Source: JANQKX01 sp039028695
GTDB taxonomy: Bacteria > Pseudomonadota > Alphaproteobacteria > Kiloniellales > Kiloniellaceae
Direction: 5' to 3'
Assembly (NCBI GenBank): GCA_039028695.1
Contig: JBCCHN010000004.1
Location: 1-64,000 of the forward strand
DNA: 64,000 nt
Part shown: positions 35,590 through 44,191 of the stretch, piece by piece
Layout of the letters: every line of letters starts with the position of its first letter
Numbering within the stretch: the first letter of the stretch is position 1
Notes under the pieces: model-generated
The model's input: only the letters and a program-made list of their open reading frames with translations
Database searches by the model: none
Told to the model about the DNA's origin: nothing
Program-made: the position numbers and the translations under genes

Positions 35590-36855
35590 ATGAGCAAATC
35601 GAGCGGAAACGACGCTAAAAACACTTTGTACTGCTCTTTCTGTGGAAAGAGTCAGCATGAAGTTCGCAAATTGATCGCCGGGCCAACTGTGTTCATCTGT
35701 GATGAATGCGTCGAGCTTTGCATGGACATTATCCGGGAAGAACACAAGACAACCCTTGTCAAATCCCGCGACGGTGTGCCGTCACCCGCGGATATCTGCA
35801 CGGTACTTGATGACTATGTGATCGGGCAGGGGCACGCAAAGCGTGTTCTTTCTGTGGCGGTCCACAATCATTACAAGCGTCTGGCTCATGGCGCCAAATC
35901 CACGGACGTGGAATTGGCCAAATCGAACATCTTGCTGGTCGGCCCCACCGGCTGCGGCAAGACTTTGTTGGCACAGACTTTGGCTCGAATTTTGGATGTA
36001 CCTTTCACTATGGCCGATGCCACAACCCTCACTGAGGCGGGTTATGTGGGTGAGGACGTGGAAAATATCATCCTCAAGCTGCTGCAGTCCGCCGATTATA
36101 ATGTGGAGCGGGCCCAGCGAGGCATCGTCTATATTGACGAGGTGGATAAGATTAGCCGCAAGTCGGACAACCCCTCGATCACCCGTGATGTGTCGGGCGA
36201 GGGCGTTCAGCAGGCCCTGTTGAAGATTATGGAAGGTACCGTAGCCTCGGTGCCGCCCCAAGGGGGCCGCAAGCATCCCCAACAGGAATTCCTGCAGGTG
36301 GATACTACGAATATTCTGTTCATTTGCGGTGGTGCTTTTGCCGGCCTGGATAAGTTAATTTCAGGCCGTGATAAGGGCTCATCCATCGGCTTCGGCGCGG
36401 ATGTGCGTGGGCCCGACGACCGCAAAACCGGCGATATCTTAAAAGAGGTGGAGCCAGAGGATCTCTTAAAATTTGGCCTTATCCCGGAATTCGTGGGTCG
36501 TTTGCCCGTGGTGGCCACTTTGGAAGACCTGGACGACGACGCCTTGATCGAGATCTTGACCCAGCCGAAAAACGCGCTGGTCAAGCAGTATGCCCGTCTG
36601 TTTGAGATGGAGGATGTGGCCGTCGACTTCACCGAAGATGCTTTGGCGGCCATCGCGGCCAAGGCCATCGCGCGGAAGACCGGCGCGCGCGGATTGCGCT
36701 CCATAATGGAAGGCATCTTGCTCGATCCCATGTATGATCTGCCCAGCCTTGAAGGGGTTGAGGAGATCGTCATCAACAAAGAGGTGGTCGAAGGGCGCGC
36801 CCAGCCGCTTTACATCTATACAGACCGTCACGAGGACGTGGAATCAAGCGCCTGA
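35590..36855 (+). CDS. clpX: Clp protease ATP-binding subunit ClpX
   Basis: ClpX is the AAA+ unfoldase that feeds tagged proteins into ClpP. The 421 residues start with the zinc-binding domain (CSFCGKSQHEV and CDECVELC), followed by Walker A GPTGCGKT, Walker B IVYIDEVDKI and the pore region. Length is normal. It lies 212 nt after clpP and so may have its own promoter, although I found no convincing one. Confidence 0.97.
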   Translation: MSKSSGNDAKNTLYCSFCGKSQHEVRKLIAGPTVFICDECVELCMDIIREEHKTTLVKSRDGVPSPADICTVLDDYVIGQGHAKRVLSVAVHNHYKRLAHGAKSTDVELAKSNILLVGPTGCGKTLLAQTLARILDVPFTMADATTLTEAGYVGEDVENIILKLLQSADYNVERAQRGIVYIDEVDKISRKSDNPSITRDVSGEGVQQALLKIMEGTVASVPPQGGRKHPQQEFLQVDTTNILFICGGAFAGLDKLISGRDKGSSIGFGADVRGPDDRKTGDILKEVEPEDLLKFGLIPEFVGRLPVVATLEDLDDDALIEILTQPKNALVKQYARLFEMEDVAVDFTEDALAAIAAKAIARKTGARGLRSIMEGILLDPMYDLPSLEGVEEIVINKEVVEGRAQPLYIYTDRHEDVESSA

Positions 36856-37022
36856 TTGGCTGCTGCCTTGTCTCGATCGGCCCGCAATTCAAGGCCTTGA
36901 ACTTGCGGTCAACGTGAACATCTAAGGACTAAGGGGCCGTGCCGATCGTGGGCGGCCCTTGGTTTGGCAAACCGCCGGCATTTAAGACAAATCCGGCAGG
37001 GCTAATAAAAAGATGAGGACGT

Positions 37023-39431
37023 ATGTTGGAACTTTCTCGCGGTAACCTATTTCCGGTTCTTCCCTTGCGCGACATTGTTGTGTTTCCGCACATGATCGTG
37101 CCGTTGTTCGTTGGGCGTGATAAGTCCGTACGCGCCCTTGAAGATGTGATGAAGAACGACAAGCAAATTCTGCTTGTCACGCAAAAGAACGCGGCGCAAG
37201 ACGATCCGACGCCGGCCGATATTTATTCCGTCGGCACAATTGGCACTGTCTTGCAGCTGTTAAAATTACCGGATGGCACCGTTAAGGTTCTGGTTGAGGG
37301 CGGCCAGCGGGCTGCCATTTCCCGCTTTGAGGAGTCGGGTGCCTTTTTCGAAGCCTATGCGGAGGTCATTGAAGAAGACGGCAGCGAAGACCGGGAGCTG
37401 GACGCCCTGGCCCGCACGGTGGTTTCTCAATTCGAGCAGTACATCAAGCTCAACAAGAAAATTCCGCCCGAGGTCTTGGTTTCGATCAATCAAATCGATG
37501 ACCCGAGTAAACTGGCTGATACCGTCGCCTCCCATTTGACCCTTAAAATCCCAGAAAAGCAGGAGCTGTTGGAAAGCGGCTCGGTGAGCGAGCGCCTGGA
37601 AAAGGTATATGCCTTCATGGAGGGCGAAATCGGCGTGCTTCAGGTGGAAAAGCGGATCCGCAATCGGGTTAAGCGCCAGATGGAGAAGACCCAGCGCGAG
37701 TATTATCTGAACGAACAGATGAAAGCGATTCAAAAGGAGCTGGGTGAGGGCGAAGATGGCAAGGATGAGTTGGCGGAGCTCGAAGACAAGATCAAGAGCA
37801 CCAAGCTGACCAAGGAAGCCACTGAAAAATGCATGGCGGAGATTAAAAAGCTCCGGTCCATGAGCCCCATGTCGGCCGAAGCAACGGTGGTTCGAAATTA
37901 CCTGGATTGGATCTTGTCCATCCCTTGGAAAAAACGCACCAAGGTGCGCAAGGACATCGCTTATGCGCAAAAGGTCTTGGATGCGGACCACTATGGCCTT
38001 GAGAAGGTCAAGGAGCGCATCTTGGAGTATCTGGCCGTTCAGCAGCGCATGCGCAAAGTCAAAGGTCCGATCTTGTGCCTGGTGGGGCCGCCCGGTGTGG
38101 GCAAAACCTCTCTCGGCAAGTCGGTGGCAAGGGCTACGGGCCGCAATTTCGTGCGCATGAGCCTCGGCGGCGTGCGCGACGAGGCGGAGGTGCGTGGTCA
38201 CCGGCGGACCTATATCGGATCGATGCCGGGCAAGGTCATTCAGAGCATGAAGAAGGCCAAGTCCTCCAATCCCTTGTTCCTCCTGGACGAGGTGGACAAA
38301 TTGGGTGCCGATTGGCGCGGCGATCCGTCTTCGGCCCTGCTCGAGGTCTTGGACCCGGAGCAGAACAGCACCTTTAACGACCACTATCTGGAGGTCGATT
38401 ACGATCTTTCCGATGTGATGTTCGTGACCACCGCCAATACCTTGCGGATGCCGCAGCCATTGCTGGATCGAATGGAGGTGATCCGCATCTCGGGCTATAC
38501 CGAGGACGAAAAGGTTCAGATCGCGCGGCGTCATTTGATCCCCAAGCAGACCAAAGATCACGGCGTGAAAGATGCCGAATGGACGATATCCGAGGATGCC
38601 TTGCGGGATCTGATCCGTCTTTACACCCGCGAGGCTGGGGTGCGGAACCTGGAGCGTGAAATCGCCAATTTGGTGCGTAAGGCGGTCAAGGAGATTGCCC
38701 TGGGCAAAGCCAAGGAAGTGAAGGTCAGCCGCAGGAACCTGGAAAAGTTCGCCGGCGTGCCCCGCTACCGTTATGGCGAAGCAGAGCACGAGGATTTGGT
38801 GGGCGTTTCCACCGGCCTGGCTTGGACCGAGGTCGGCGGCGAATTGCTGTCCATCGAGGCGGTGACTGTGCCGGGCAAGGGCAAGGTCAGTGCCACGGGC
38901 CAACTCGGCGACGTGATGAAGGAATCCATCCAGGCCGCGGAATACTTTGTCAAAAGCCGCTCGGTGGAGTTCGGCATTCATCCTAAGATCTTTGAGAAAA
39001 AGGATATCCACGTCCACGTGCCCGAAGGGGCCACGCCAAAGGACGGTCCGTCGGCCGGTATTGCCATGGTGACGGCGATCGTGTCGGTACTGACCGGGAT
39101 TGCTATCCGTAAAGATGTGGCAATGACCGGTGAGGTAACCTTGCGGGGCCGAGTGTTACCCATTGGTGGTTTGAAGGAAAAGCTTTTGGCCGCCTTGCGG
39201 GGAAGCATCAAAACCGTGCTGATCCCCAAGGACAATGAGAAGGATTTGGCGGAGATCCCCGATAACGTGAAGCGGGCGCTGGAGATCATACCGACAGAAT
39301 CGGTGGATCAGGTGCTTGGGCATGCCTTGGTGAGCGAATTAACCCCAATTGATTGGGTCGAGCCGGCCGAAGTTGAGGCAGCCCATTCCACATCAGGTGA
39401 AAGTGATCACGGTGGTCTTTTGACCCATTAA
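37023..39431 (+). CDS. lon: ATP-dependent protease Lon
   Basis: Lon degrades misfolded and regulatory proteins. The 802 residues show the N-terminal substrate domain (FPVLPLRDIVVFPHMIVPLF), Walker A GPPGVGKTS, Walker B LFLLDEVDK and the Ser-Lys dyad (serine in PKDGPSAGIAM, lysine in GGLKEKLLAALRG). Its C-terminus ends in the first copy of an 18-nt sequence that is repeated just behind the stop codon. Confidence 0.97.
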   Translation: MLELSRGNLFPVLPLRDIVVFPHMIVPLFVGRDKSVRALEDVMKNDKQILLVTQKNAAQDDPTPADIYSVGTIGTVLQLLKLPDGTVKVLVEGGQRAAISRFEESGAFFEAYAEVIEEDGSEDRELDALARTVVSQFEQYIKLNKKIPPEVLVSINQIDDPSKLADTVASHLTLKIPEKQELLESGSVSERLEKVYAFMEGEIGVLQVEKRIRNRVKRQMEKTQREYYLNEQMKAIQKELGEGEDGKDELAELEDKIKSTKLTKEATEKCMAEIKKLRSMSPMSAEATVVRNYLDWILSIPWKKRTKVRKDIAYAQKVLDADHYGLEKVKERILEYLAVQQRMRKVKGPILCLVGPPGVGKTSLGKSVARATGRNFVRMSLGGVRDEAEVRGHRRTYIGSMPGKVIQSMKKAKSSNPLFLLDEVDKLGADWRGDPSSALLEVLDPEQNSTFNDHYLEVDYDLSDVMFVTTANTLRMPQPLLDRMEVIRISGYTEDEKVQIARRHLIPKQTKDHGVKDAEWTISEDALRDLIRLYTREAGVRNLEREIANLVRKAVKEIALGKAKEVKVSRRNLEKFAGVPRYRYGEAEHEDLVGVSTGLAWTEVGGELLSIEAVTVPGKGKVSATGQLGDVMKESIQAAEYFVKSRSVEFGIHPKIFEKKDIHVHVPEGATPKDGPSAGIAMVTAIVSVLTGIAIRKDVAMTGEVTLRGRVLPIGGLKEKLLAALRGSIKTVLIPKDNEKDLAEIPDNVKRALEIIPTESVDQVLGHALVSELTPIDWVEPAEVEAAHSTSGESDHGGLLTH

Positions 39432-39452
39432 TCAGTGGTCTTTTGACCCATT
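39412..39452 (+). repeat. Tandem 18-nt direct repeat across the lon stop codon
   Basis: GTGGTCTTTTGACCCATT occurs at 39412-39429 and again at 39435-39452, a period of 23 bases. The first copy encodes the Lon C-terminus and the stop TAA begins in its last base; the second is non-coding. It looks like a recent slipped duplication. Confidence 0.9.
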
Positions 39453-39582
39453 GATTAACGCCGTTGCGAAGGCGGATGATTTCATTGGGAAACTTCCGCC
39501 TCGAGACTCTCTGATCGTCGTGAAGCCAGCCTAAAACCCCAGCAAACCTGGGGAAAACTGAGGTTTTTCGGTCCTTTTCACG

Positions 39583-39610
39583 TTGACGGCTTGAAAACGG
39601 CCTGTATAAA
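39583..39610 (+). promoter_or_regulatory. Sigma-70 promoter of the HU gene
   Basis: TTGACG at 39583-39588 and TATAAA at 39605-39610 are 16 bases apart, about 70 nt before the HU start codon. A hairpin CCCCAG-CAAAC-CTGGGG (39537-39553) lies upstream and may end lon transcription. Confidence 0.6.
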
Positions 39611-39682
39611 CTTTGCCCACTTTACCGCCGAGTCGCGGGAAATTCCTGACAAAACTCCGACCAAACACCAAGGGGGTCTAAC

Positions 39683-39955
39683 GTGAACAAAAATGATCTT
39701 GTTGCCGACGTTGCGGAACGCACCGGCCTGTCGAAAGCCGAAAGTGCCAAGTCCGTGGATGCTGTATTCGATTCGATCAGCGATTCCCTTGCCGGTGGCA
39801 ATGAAGTCCGTCTTGTAGGTTTCGGAACCTTTTCGGTTGCGTCTCGGGCCGCTTCGGAAGGCCGCAATCCCCGGACCGGTGAAACCATTCAAATTCCGGC
39901 ATCCAAGCAGCCCAAATTTAAGGCCGGTAAGGGCCTGAAAGACGCGGTGAATTAA
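39683..39955 (+). CDS. hup: HU family DNA-binding protein
   Basis: HU is a small dimeric nucleoid protein that bends DNA. The 90-residue product starts MNKNDLVADVAERTGLSKAE and has the DNA-arm signature GFGTFSVASRAASEGRNPRTG. It begins with GTG 39683, preceded by AGGGGG 6 bases upstream. A HU gene directly behind lon is standard in proteobacteria. Confidence 0.95.
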   Translation: MNKNDLVADVAERTGLSKAESAKSVDAVFDSISDSLAGGNEVRLVGFGTFSVASRAASEGRNPRTGETIQIPASKQPKFKAGKGLKDAVN

Positions 39956-39981
39956 AAAGCCGGTTTTGCAAAGGTGTAAAG

Positions 39982-40020
39982 GCGGCTGTCGAGGCTATTT
40001 GGCCTGGCAGTCGCTTTTTT
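39982..40020 (+). terminator. Rho-independent terminator of the HU gene
   Basis: An imperfect hairpin (GCGGCTGTCGAGGC against GCCTGGCAGTCGC) with about 12 pairs is followed by TTTTTT at 40015-40020. Confidence 0.75.
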
Positions 40021-40035
40021 GATGCAAAATGGATT

Positions 40036-40064
40036 TTGACCCGACCGGTCCCTTACGATAAGAA
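40036..40064 (+). promoter_or_regulatory. Probable promoter of tRNA-Val
   Basis: TTGACC at 40036-40041 and TAAGAA at 40059-40064 are 17 bases apart, 45 nt before the tRNA. Confidence 0.45.
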
Positions 40065-40108
40065 GCGCCAGGGATCGCAAAAGGCCCAAAAATGAGGCCA
40101 AATTGCAG

Positions 40109-40184
40109 GGGCGATTAGCTCAGTTGGAAGAGCATCTCGTTTACACCGAGAGGGTCGGCAGTTCGAGCCTGTCATCGCCCACCA
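40109..40184 (+). tRNA. tRNA-Val (anticodon TAC)
   Basis: Acceptor GGGCGAT pairs with ATCGCCC; the anticodon stem TCTCG-CGAGA carries the loop TTTACAC; the T arm GGCAG-TTCGAGC-CTGTC is intact and CCA is encoded. Confidence 0.97.
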
Positions 40185-40325
40185 TTTCCCTAAGTTCTGA
40201 TCTCGAAAATTAGACGCTATACCCACTGATGGTTTATTGACCTCCCGCTTTTGGGATAGGGCAGATGCCAGGTGGTGCGATTGTTAAAAAAGTGAGATAC
40301 CTCCGGTGAAAGACGCTTCCTTAGC

Positions 40326-40354
40326 TTGACACTTTTGGGCCGCTCGGCTACATC
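40326..40354 (+). promoter_or_regulatory. Probable promoter of tRNA-Asp
   Basis: A perfect TTGACA at 40326-40331 is followed after 17 bases by TACATC at 40349-40354, 33 nt before the tRNA. Confidence 0.55.
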
Positions 40355-40386
40355 ACGGCGGCCTGGACGCAAGGTAACTTGGTCTT

Positions 40387-40463
<77 letters not shown>

Positions 40464-40800
40464 CAAAAAAGAGCCGTGGTTATGATGATGAACACGGCAA
40501 AAACGTAAGGTCTTGACATTGGGCGGGCGCTTGGTTCTCTGCGCTTATCTATTCTGCATGAGATTTATGGGGCTCTGTGCGCGACGCATGCTTTTGCTGT
40601 TTGGTGCTTTCCCCTTGTGCAATTTAGCCTTATATATCTAGTGTTTGACGGCGAGCCAATCGGGATTGGCTTGGCCGCGAGGCTCTATATGGGCATAATC
40701 ACCTCGGTTCGATTTCGAGCTTAGGTGCTTCGGCTGCGGAACCGCCGAAGAATTGGGGGGAGCCACGCGGAGTGTGTGAGGATCCCGAGGAGAAAGGCAT
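40464..40800 (+). other. 337-nt non-coding leader between tRNA-Asp and nuoA
   Basis: No gene is visible. It holds a TTGACA at 40513-40518 without a good partner box and, nearer to nuoA, the perfect dyad and candidate promoter listed separately. Confidence 0.5.
40654..40699 (+). promoter_or_regulatory. Perfect dyad and candidate promoter before the nuo operon
   Basis: AGCCAATCGGGATTGGCT at 40654-40671 is a perfect 18-bp inverted repeat. It touches a possible -35 box TTGGCC (40671-40676), which is followed after 17 bases by CATAAT (40694-40699), about 100 nt before nuoA. A regulator binding the dyad could control complex I expression; this is inference. Confidence 0.45.
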
Positions 40801-41166
40801 ATGCAAAGCTTGCTCGCGGAATATCTGCCAATACTGATATTCTTGGGCATTGCGGTGGGATTGGCGAGCATCATTGTGCTGGCGTCCTACATCATCGCGG
40901 TGCAGCGTCCTGATTCGGAAAAAGTATCTCCCTATGAATGCGGCTTCGAGGCCTTCGACGATGCGCGCAGTCGCTTTGACGTGCGCTTTTACCTGGTCGC
41001 CATTCTGTTCATAATTTTCGACCTTGAAGTGGCCTTTTTGTTCCCCTGGGCGGTGGCCTTGGGAGACATCGGGGTGTTCGGATTTTGGTCGATGGTGATC
41101 TTTCTGCTGATCTTGACCATCGGCTTTGTCTATGAGTGGAAAAAGGGAGCCTTGGAATGGGAGTAA
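40801..41166 (+). CDS. nuoA: NADH-quinone oxidoreductase subunit A
   Basis: NuoA is a small membrane subunit at the junction of the arm and membrane parts of complex I. The 121 residues have three hydrophobic helices and the family stretch SPYECGFEAFDDARSRFDV, with VAILFIIFDLEVAFLFPWA in the second helix. GAGGAGAAAGGC precedes the ATG. It opens the 14-gene nuo run and overlaps nuoB by 10 nt. Confidence 0.97.
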   Translation: MQSLLAEYLPILIFLGIAVGLASIIVLASYIIAVQRPDSEKVSPYECGFEAFDDARSRFDVRFYLVAILFIIFDLEVAFLFPWAVALGDIGVFGFWSMVIFLLILTIGFVYEWKKGALEWE

Positions 41167-41705
41167 ACCCACAAGGTCCAAGCGGTGCACCGATCCCACC
41201 GGGGGCGGGGCAAGATGCCATATTAACACGGGTGAGCGATGAGTTGGCCGATAAGGGCTTCTTGGTTGCCAGCATGGATAAATTGGCCGCTTGGGCCCAG
41301 TCCGGATCTCTTTGGCCCATGACCTTTGGTTTGGCCTGTTGCGCTGTCGAGATGATGCACACGGCCTGTAGTCGTTATGACATCGACCGATTCGGCATGG
41401 TGTTCCGGCCCAGTCCTCGCCAGTCAGATGTAATGATCGTGGCTGGAACCTTGACGAACAAAATGGCGCCAGCCCTGCGAAAGGTCTATGATCAAATGCC
41501 CGAGCCCCGTTGGGTTATCTCCATGGGCTCCTGCGCCAACGGCGGTGGGTATTATCACTACTCCTATTCGGTCGTTCGCGGCTGTGACCGGATTGTGCCG
41601 GTTGATATCTATGTGCCCGGCTGCCCACCGACGGCGGAGGCCCTACTTTACGGCATTCTACAGCTTCAGAAAAAAATTAAACGCCGCGCGGCGATCATTC
41701 GTTAA
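41157..41705 (+). CDS. nuoB: NADH-quinone oxidoreductase subunit B
   Basis: NuoB carries the terminal [4Fe-4S] cluster N2 next to the quinone site. The 182 residues contain the cysteines in GLACCAVEMM, the glycine-rich GSCANGGG and the last ligand in YVPGCPPTAEAL. ATG 41157 overlaps nuoA by 10 nt with GGGAG upstream; the frame from 41136 would overlap more and lacks a ribosome site. Confidence 0.97.
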   Translation: MGVNPQGPSGAPIPPGAGQDAILTRVSDELADKGFLVASMDKLAAWAQSGSLWPMTFGLACCAVEMMHTACSRYDIDRFGMVFRPSPRQSDVMIVAGTLTNKMAPALRKVYDQMPEPRWVISMGSCANGGGYYHYSYSVVRGCDRIVPVDIYVPGCPPTAEALLYGILQLQKKIKRRAAIIR

Positions 41706-41742
41706 GCGTGCCATCCTTCGATCGAAGAGCCATTCGCGACCA

Positions 41743-42363
41743 ATGACCCAAGCCTTGCAAGATCTAAGCGAATACATCTCGGTTACTTTTCCCGACGATC
41801 TATTGGACCAGGAGGTTGCCCATGGCGAACTCTTTGTGTCGATCCGGCGTCAGGCGCTGATCAAGGTGCTGACCTTTTTGCGGGACGATCAAAATTGCCA
41901 ATTTAAGCAGCTTATGGATTTGGCTGCAGTGGATTTTCCCGAACGGGAGGAACGCCTGGAGGTGGTCTATAATCTGCTGTCGCCCAAACATAATCAGCGC
42001 ATCACTGTGAGAATCACAACGGACGAGGATACGCCTGTCGATACGGCCACCACTGTTTTTTCCGTGGCCAATTGGTTCGAGCGTGAGGCCTGGGATCTCT
42101 ATGGCGTGTTTTTTGCCGGTCATCCCGACCTGCGTCGGATCCTGACGGATTATGGCTTTGAAGGGCATCCTCTTCGGAAGGATTTCCCTCTCACCGGCTA
42201 TGTTGAGGTCCGCTATGACGATGAGCAAAAGCGGGTGGTTTATGAGCCGGTAAAACTGGTTCAAGAGTTCCGCAGTTTTGATTTTTTGAGCCCTTGGGAG
42301 GGCATGCTTCATTTACCGGGTGATGAAAAAGTGGACGCCGAAGGCGAGGAGGGCAACGCCTAA
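41743..42363 (+). CDS. nuoC: NADH-quinone oxidoreductase subunit C
   Basis: NuoC is a 30-kDa-type peripheral arm subunit without cofactors. The 206 residues contain the family signature WFEREAWDLYGVFFAGHPDL and the end HPLRKDFPLTGYVEVRYDD. ATG 41743 (MTQALQDL) is chosen; the frame from 41488 lies within nuoB. The stop TAA shares its last base with the nuoD ATG. Confidence 0.96.
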   Translation: MTQALQDLSEYISVTFPDDLLDQEVAHGELFVSIRRQALIKVLTFLRDDQNCQFKQLMDLAAVDFPEREERLEVVYNLLSPKHNQRITVRITTDEDTPVDTATTVFSVANWFEREAWDLYGVFFAGHPDLRRILTDYGFEGHPLRKDFPLTGYVEVRYDDEQKRVVYEPVKLVQEFRSFDFLSPWEGMLHLPGDEKVDAEGEEGNA

Positions 42364-43541
42364 TGGCCGAGGTGCAAATCAAACCCTTGACGCTGAATTT
42401 CGGCCCGCAACATCCCGCAGCTCATGGCGTATTGCGCCTGGTGTTGGAGATGGACGGTGAGGTTATCGACCGGGCCGACCCGCATATAGGGCTATTGCAT
42501 CGGGGCACTGAAAAGCTCATCGAGTATAAGACCTATTTGCAGGCCGTGCCCTATTTTGATCGGCTGGATTATGTCGCGCCCATGAACCAGGAGCATGCTT
42601 TTGCCCTGGCGACGGAGCGTCTTTTGGGATTGGAGGTCCCCAAGCGGGGTCAGTACATCCGGGTGCTTTATTGCGAGATTGGGCGGGTCCTCAATCACCT
42701 TTTGAACATCACAACCTTTGCCATCGACGTGGGCGCCATGACCCCAATCCTTTGGGGCTTTGAGCAGCGTGAAAAATTGATGGAGTTTTACGAACGTGCT
42801 TCGGGCGCACGCTTGCATGCGGCCTACTTTCGGCCCGGTGGCGTGCACCAGGACCTGCCGGCCGGCTTGATTGATGATATCTTGAAGTTCTGCGAGAGCT
42901 TTCCACAGGTAATTGACGATATGGAAGGGCTCTTGACGGATAACCGGATTTTCCGTCAGCGCACGGTGGATATCGGCGTAGTTACGGCCAAGGACGCCTA
43001 CGATTGGGGCTTTTCCGGGCCCATGTTAAGGGGCTCGAATATTGCTTGGGATTTGCGCAAAGCGCAGCCCTATGACAGTTACGAAGACTTTGATTTCGAC
43101 ATTCCCGTGGGCAAAAACGGCGATTGTTTCGACCGCTATCTTTGCCGGGTTGAGGAGATGCGCCAGAGCCTGCGCATTATGGTGCAGTGCTGCGAGAACA
43201 TGCCTGACGGTCCGGTCCATGTGATGGACCACAAGGTTGCTCCGCCCAAACGGGGCGAGATGAAACACTCCATGGAAGCGCTGATCCATCACTTTAAGCT
43301 CTACACGGAAGGCTATCACGTGCCCGAGGGCGCCACTTACGGCGCGGTTGAGGCGCCCAAGGGTGAGTTCGCCGTCTACCTGGTTTCTGACGGGAGCAAC
43401 CGGCCCTATCGGTGCAAGATCCGCGCGCCGGGCTTTGCGCACCTTTCCGCCATGGACTTCATGTGCAAGGGGCACATGCTGGCCGACAGCGTGGCCATCC
43501 TGGGTTCCATGGACATCGTTTTCGGTGAGGTGGACCGATGA
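42363..43541 (+). CDS. nuoD: NADH-quinone oxidoreductase subunit D
   Basis: NuoD is the 49-kDa-type subunit that forms the quinone-reduction pocket with NuoB. The 392 residues start LTLNFGPQHPAAHGVLRLVL and include IGLLHRGTEKLIEYK, the family signature. It ends GSMDIVFGEVDR, as usual, and overlaps nuoE by 4 nt (ATGA). Confidence 0.98.
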   Translation: MAEVQIKPLTLNFGPQHPAAHGVLRLVLEMDGEVIDRADPHIGLLHRGTEKLIEYKTYLQAVPYFDRLDYVAPMNQEHAFALATERLLGLEVPKRGQYIRVLYCEIGRVLNHLLNITTFAIDVGAMTPILWGFEQREKLMEFYERASGARLHAAYFRPGGVHQDLPAGLIDDILKFCESFPQVIDDMEGLLTDNRIFRQRTVDIGVVTAKDAYDWGFSGPMLRGSNIAWDLRKAQPYDSYEDFDFDIPVGKNGDCFDRYLCRVEEMRQSLRIMVQCCENMPDGPVHVMDHKVAPPKRGEMKHSMEALIHHFKLYTEGYHVPEGATYGAVEAPKGEFAVYLVSDGSNRPYRCKIRAPGFAHLSAMDFMCKGHMLADSVAILGSMDIVFGEVDR

Positions 43542-44191
43542 AATATACTAGCTACACCAAAGGCGCGGCGGGCGATTTTGCTTTCACTCCCGAAAACGCA
43601 CAAAAGGCAGACGAATACATCGCGCGCTATCCCGAGGGGCGGCAAGCCAGCGCAGTGATCTTCCTTTTGTACATTGCTCAAAAGCAAAACGACGGTTGGC
43701 TCTCTAACGAGGCCATTGAGTACGTCGCCAATTATCTGGACATGGCGCCGATCCGAGTGCACGAGATCACAACCTTCTACACCATGTTCAACTTAAACCC
43801 CGTGGGCAAAAACTTAATCCAAGTGTGCCGAACCACGACCTGCTGGCTGCGCGGGGCCGATGATATTACTCAAACTTGCCTGGACAAGTTGGGCGTGGGC
43901 ATGAAGGAGGTTTCCGACGACGGCCTCTTTTCGGTCATGGAGGTGGAGTGCCTAGGAGCTTGTGCCAATGCACCCATGGTCCAAATCAACGATGATTACT
44001 ACGAGGATCTGACTCCACGCCGCATGGCCGAAATAATCGATGACATGCGCGTCGGCAAGCCCGTACCCGTCGGTCCGCAAACCGGGCGGCTTTGTTCCGC
44101 GCCGGAGGGTGGCCCACAAACCTTGCTCGAGCCCGTGGGTAAGCCGGCCAAAAAGGCGGCGCGTAAACCCGAAGCCGGGGAGGGGGCGTGA
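43538..44191 (+). CDS. nuoE: NADH-quinone oxidoreductase subunit E
   Basis: NuoE holds the [2Fe-2S] cluster N1a in the NADH module. Its 217 residues include the thioredoxin-like ferredoxin fold with cysteines in VCRTTTCWLRG and VECLGACANAPMVQ. The C-terminus has an Ala/Lys-rich extension (KPAKKAARKPEAGEGA) of about 40 residues, common in alphaproteobacteria. Confidence 0.97.
   Translation: MKYTSYTKGAAGDFAFTPENAQKADEYIARYPEGRQASAVIFLLYIAQKQNDGWLSNEAIEYVANYLDMAPIRVHEITTFYTMFNLNPVGKNLIQVCRTTTCWLRGADDITQTCLDKLGVGMKEVSDDGLFSVMEVECLGACANAPMVQINDDYYEDLTPRRMAEIIDDMRVGKPVPVGPQTGRLCSAPEGGPQTLLEPVGKPAKKAARKPEAGEGA

Noticed and set aside
36896..36930. Heat-shock (sigma-32) promoter before lon starting at CTTGAA
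   Set aside because: No matching CCCCAT-type -10 element follows at 13-15 bases.
37266..39017. 583-codon open frame on the minus strand inside lon
   Set aside because: It is antisense to a perfect lon gene, has no family motifs and an odd His/Leu-rich composition; it is a shadow of GC-rich codon use.
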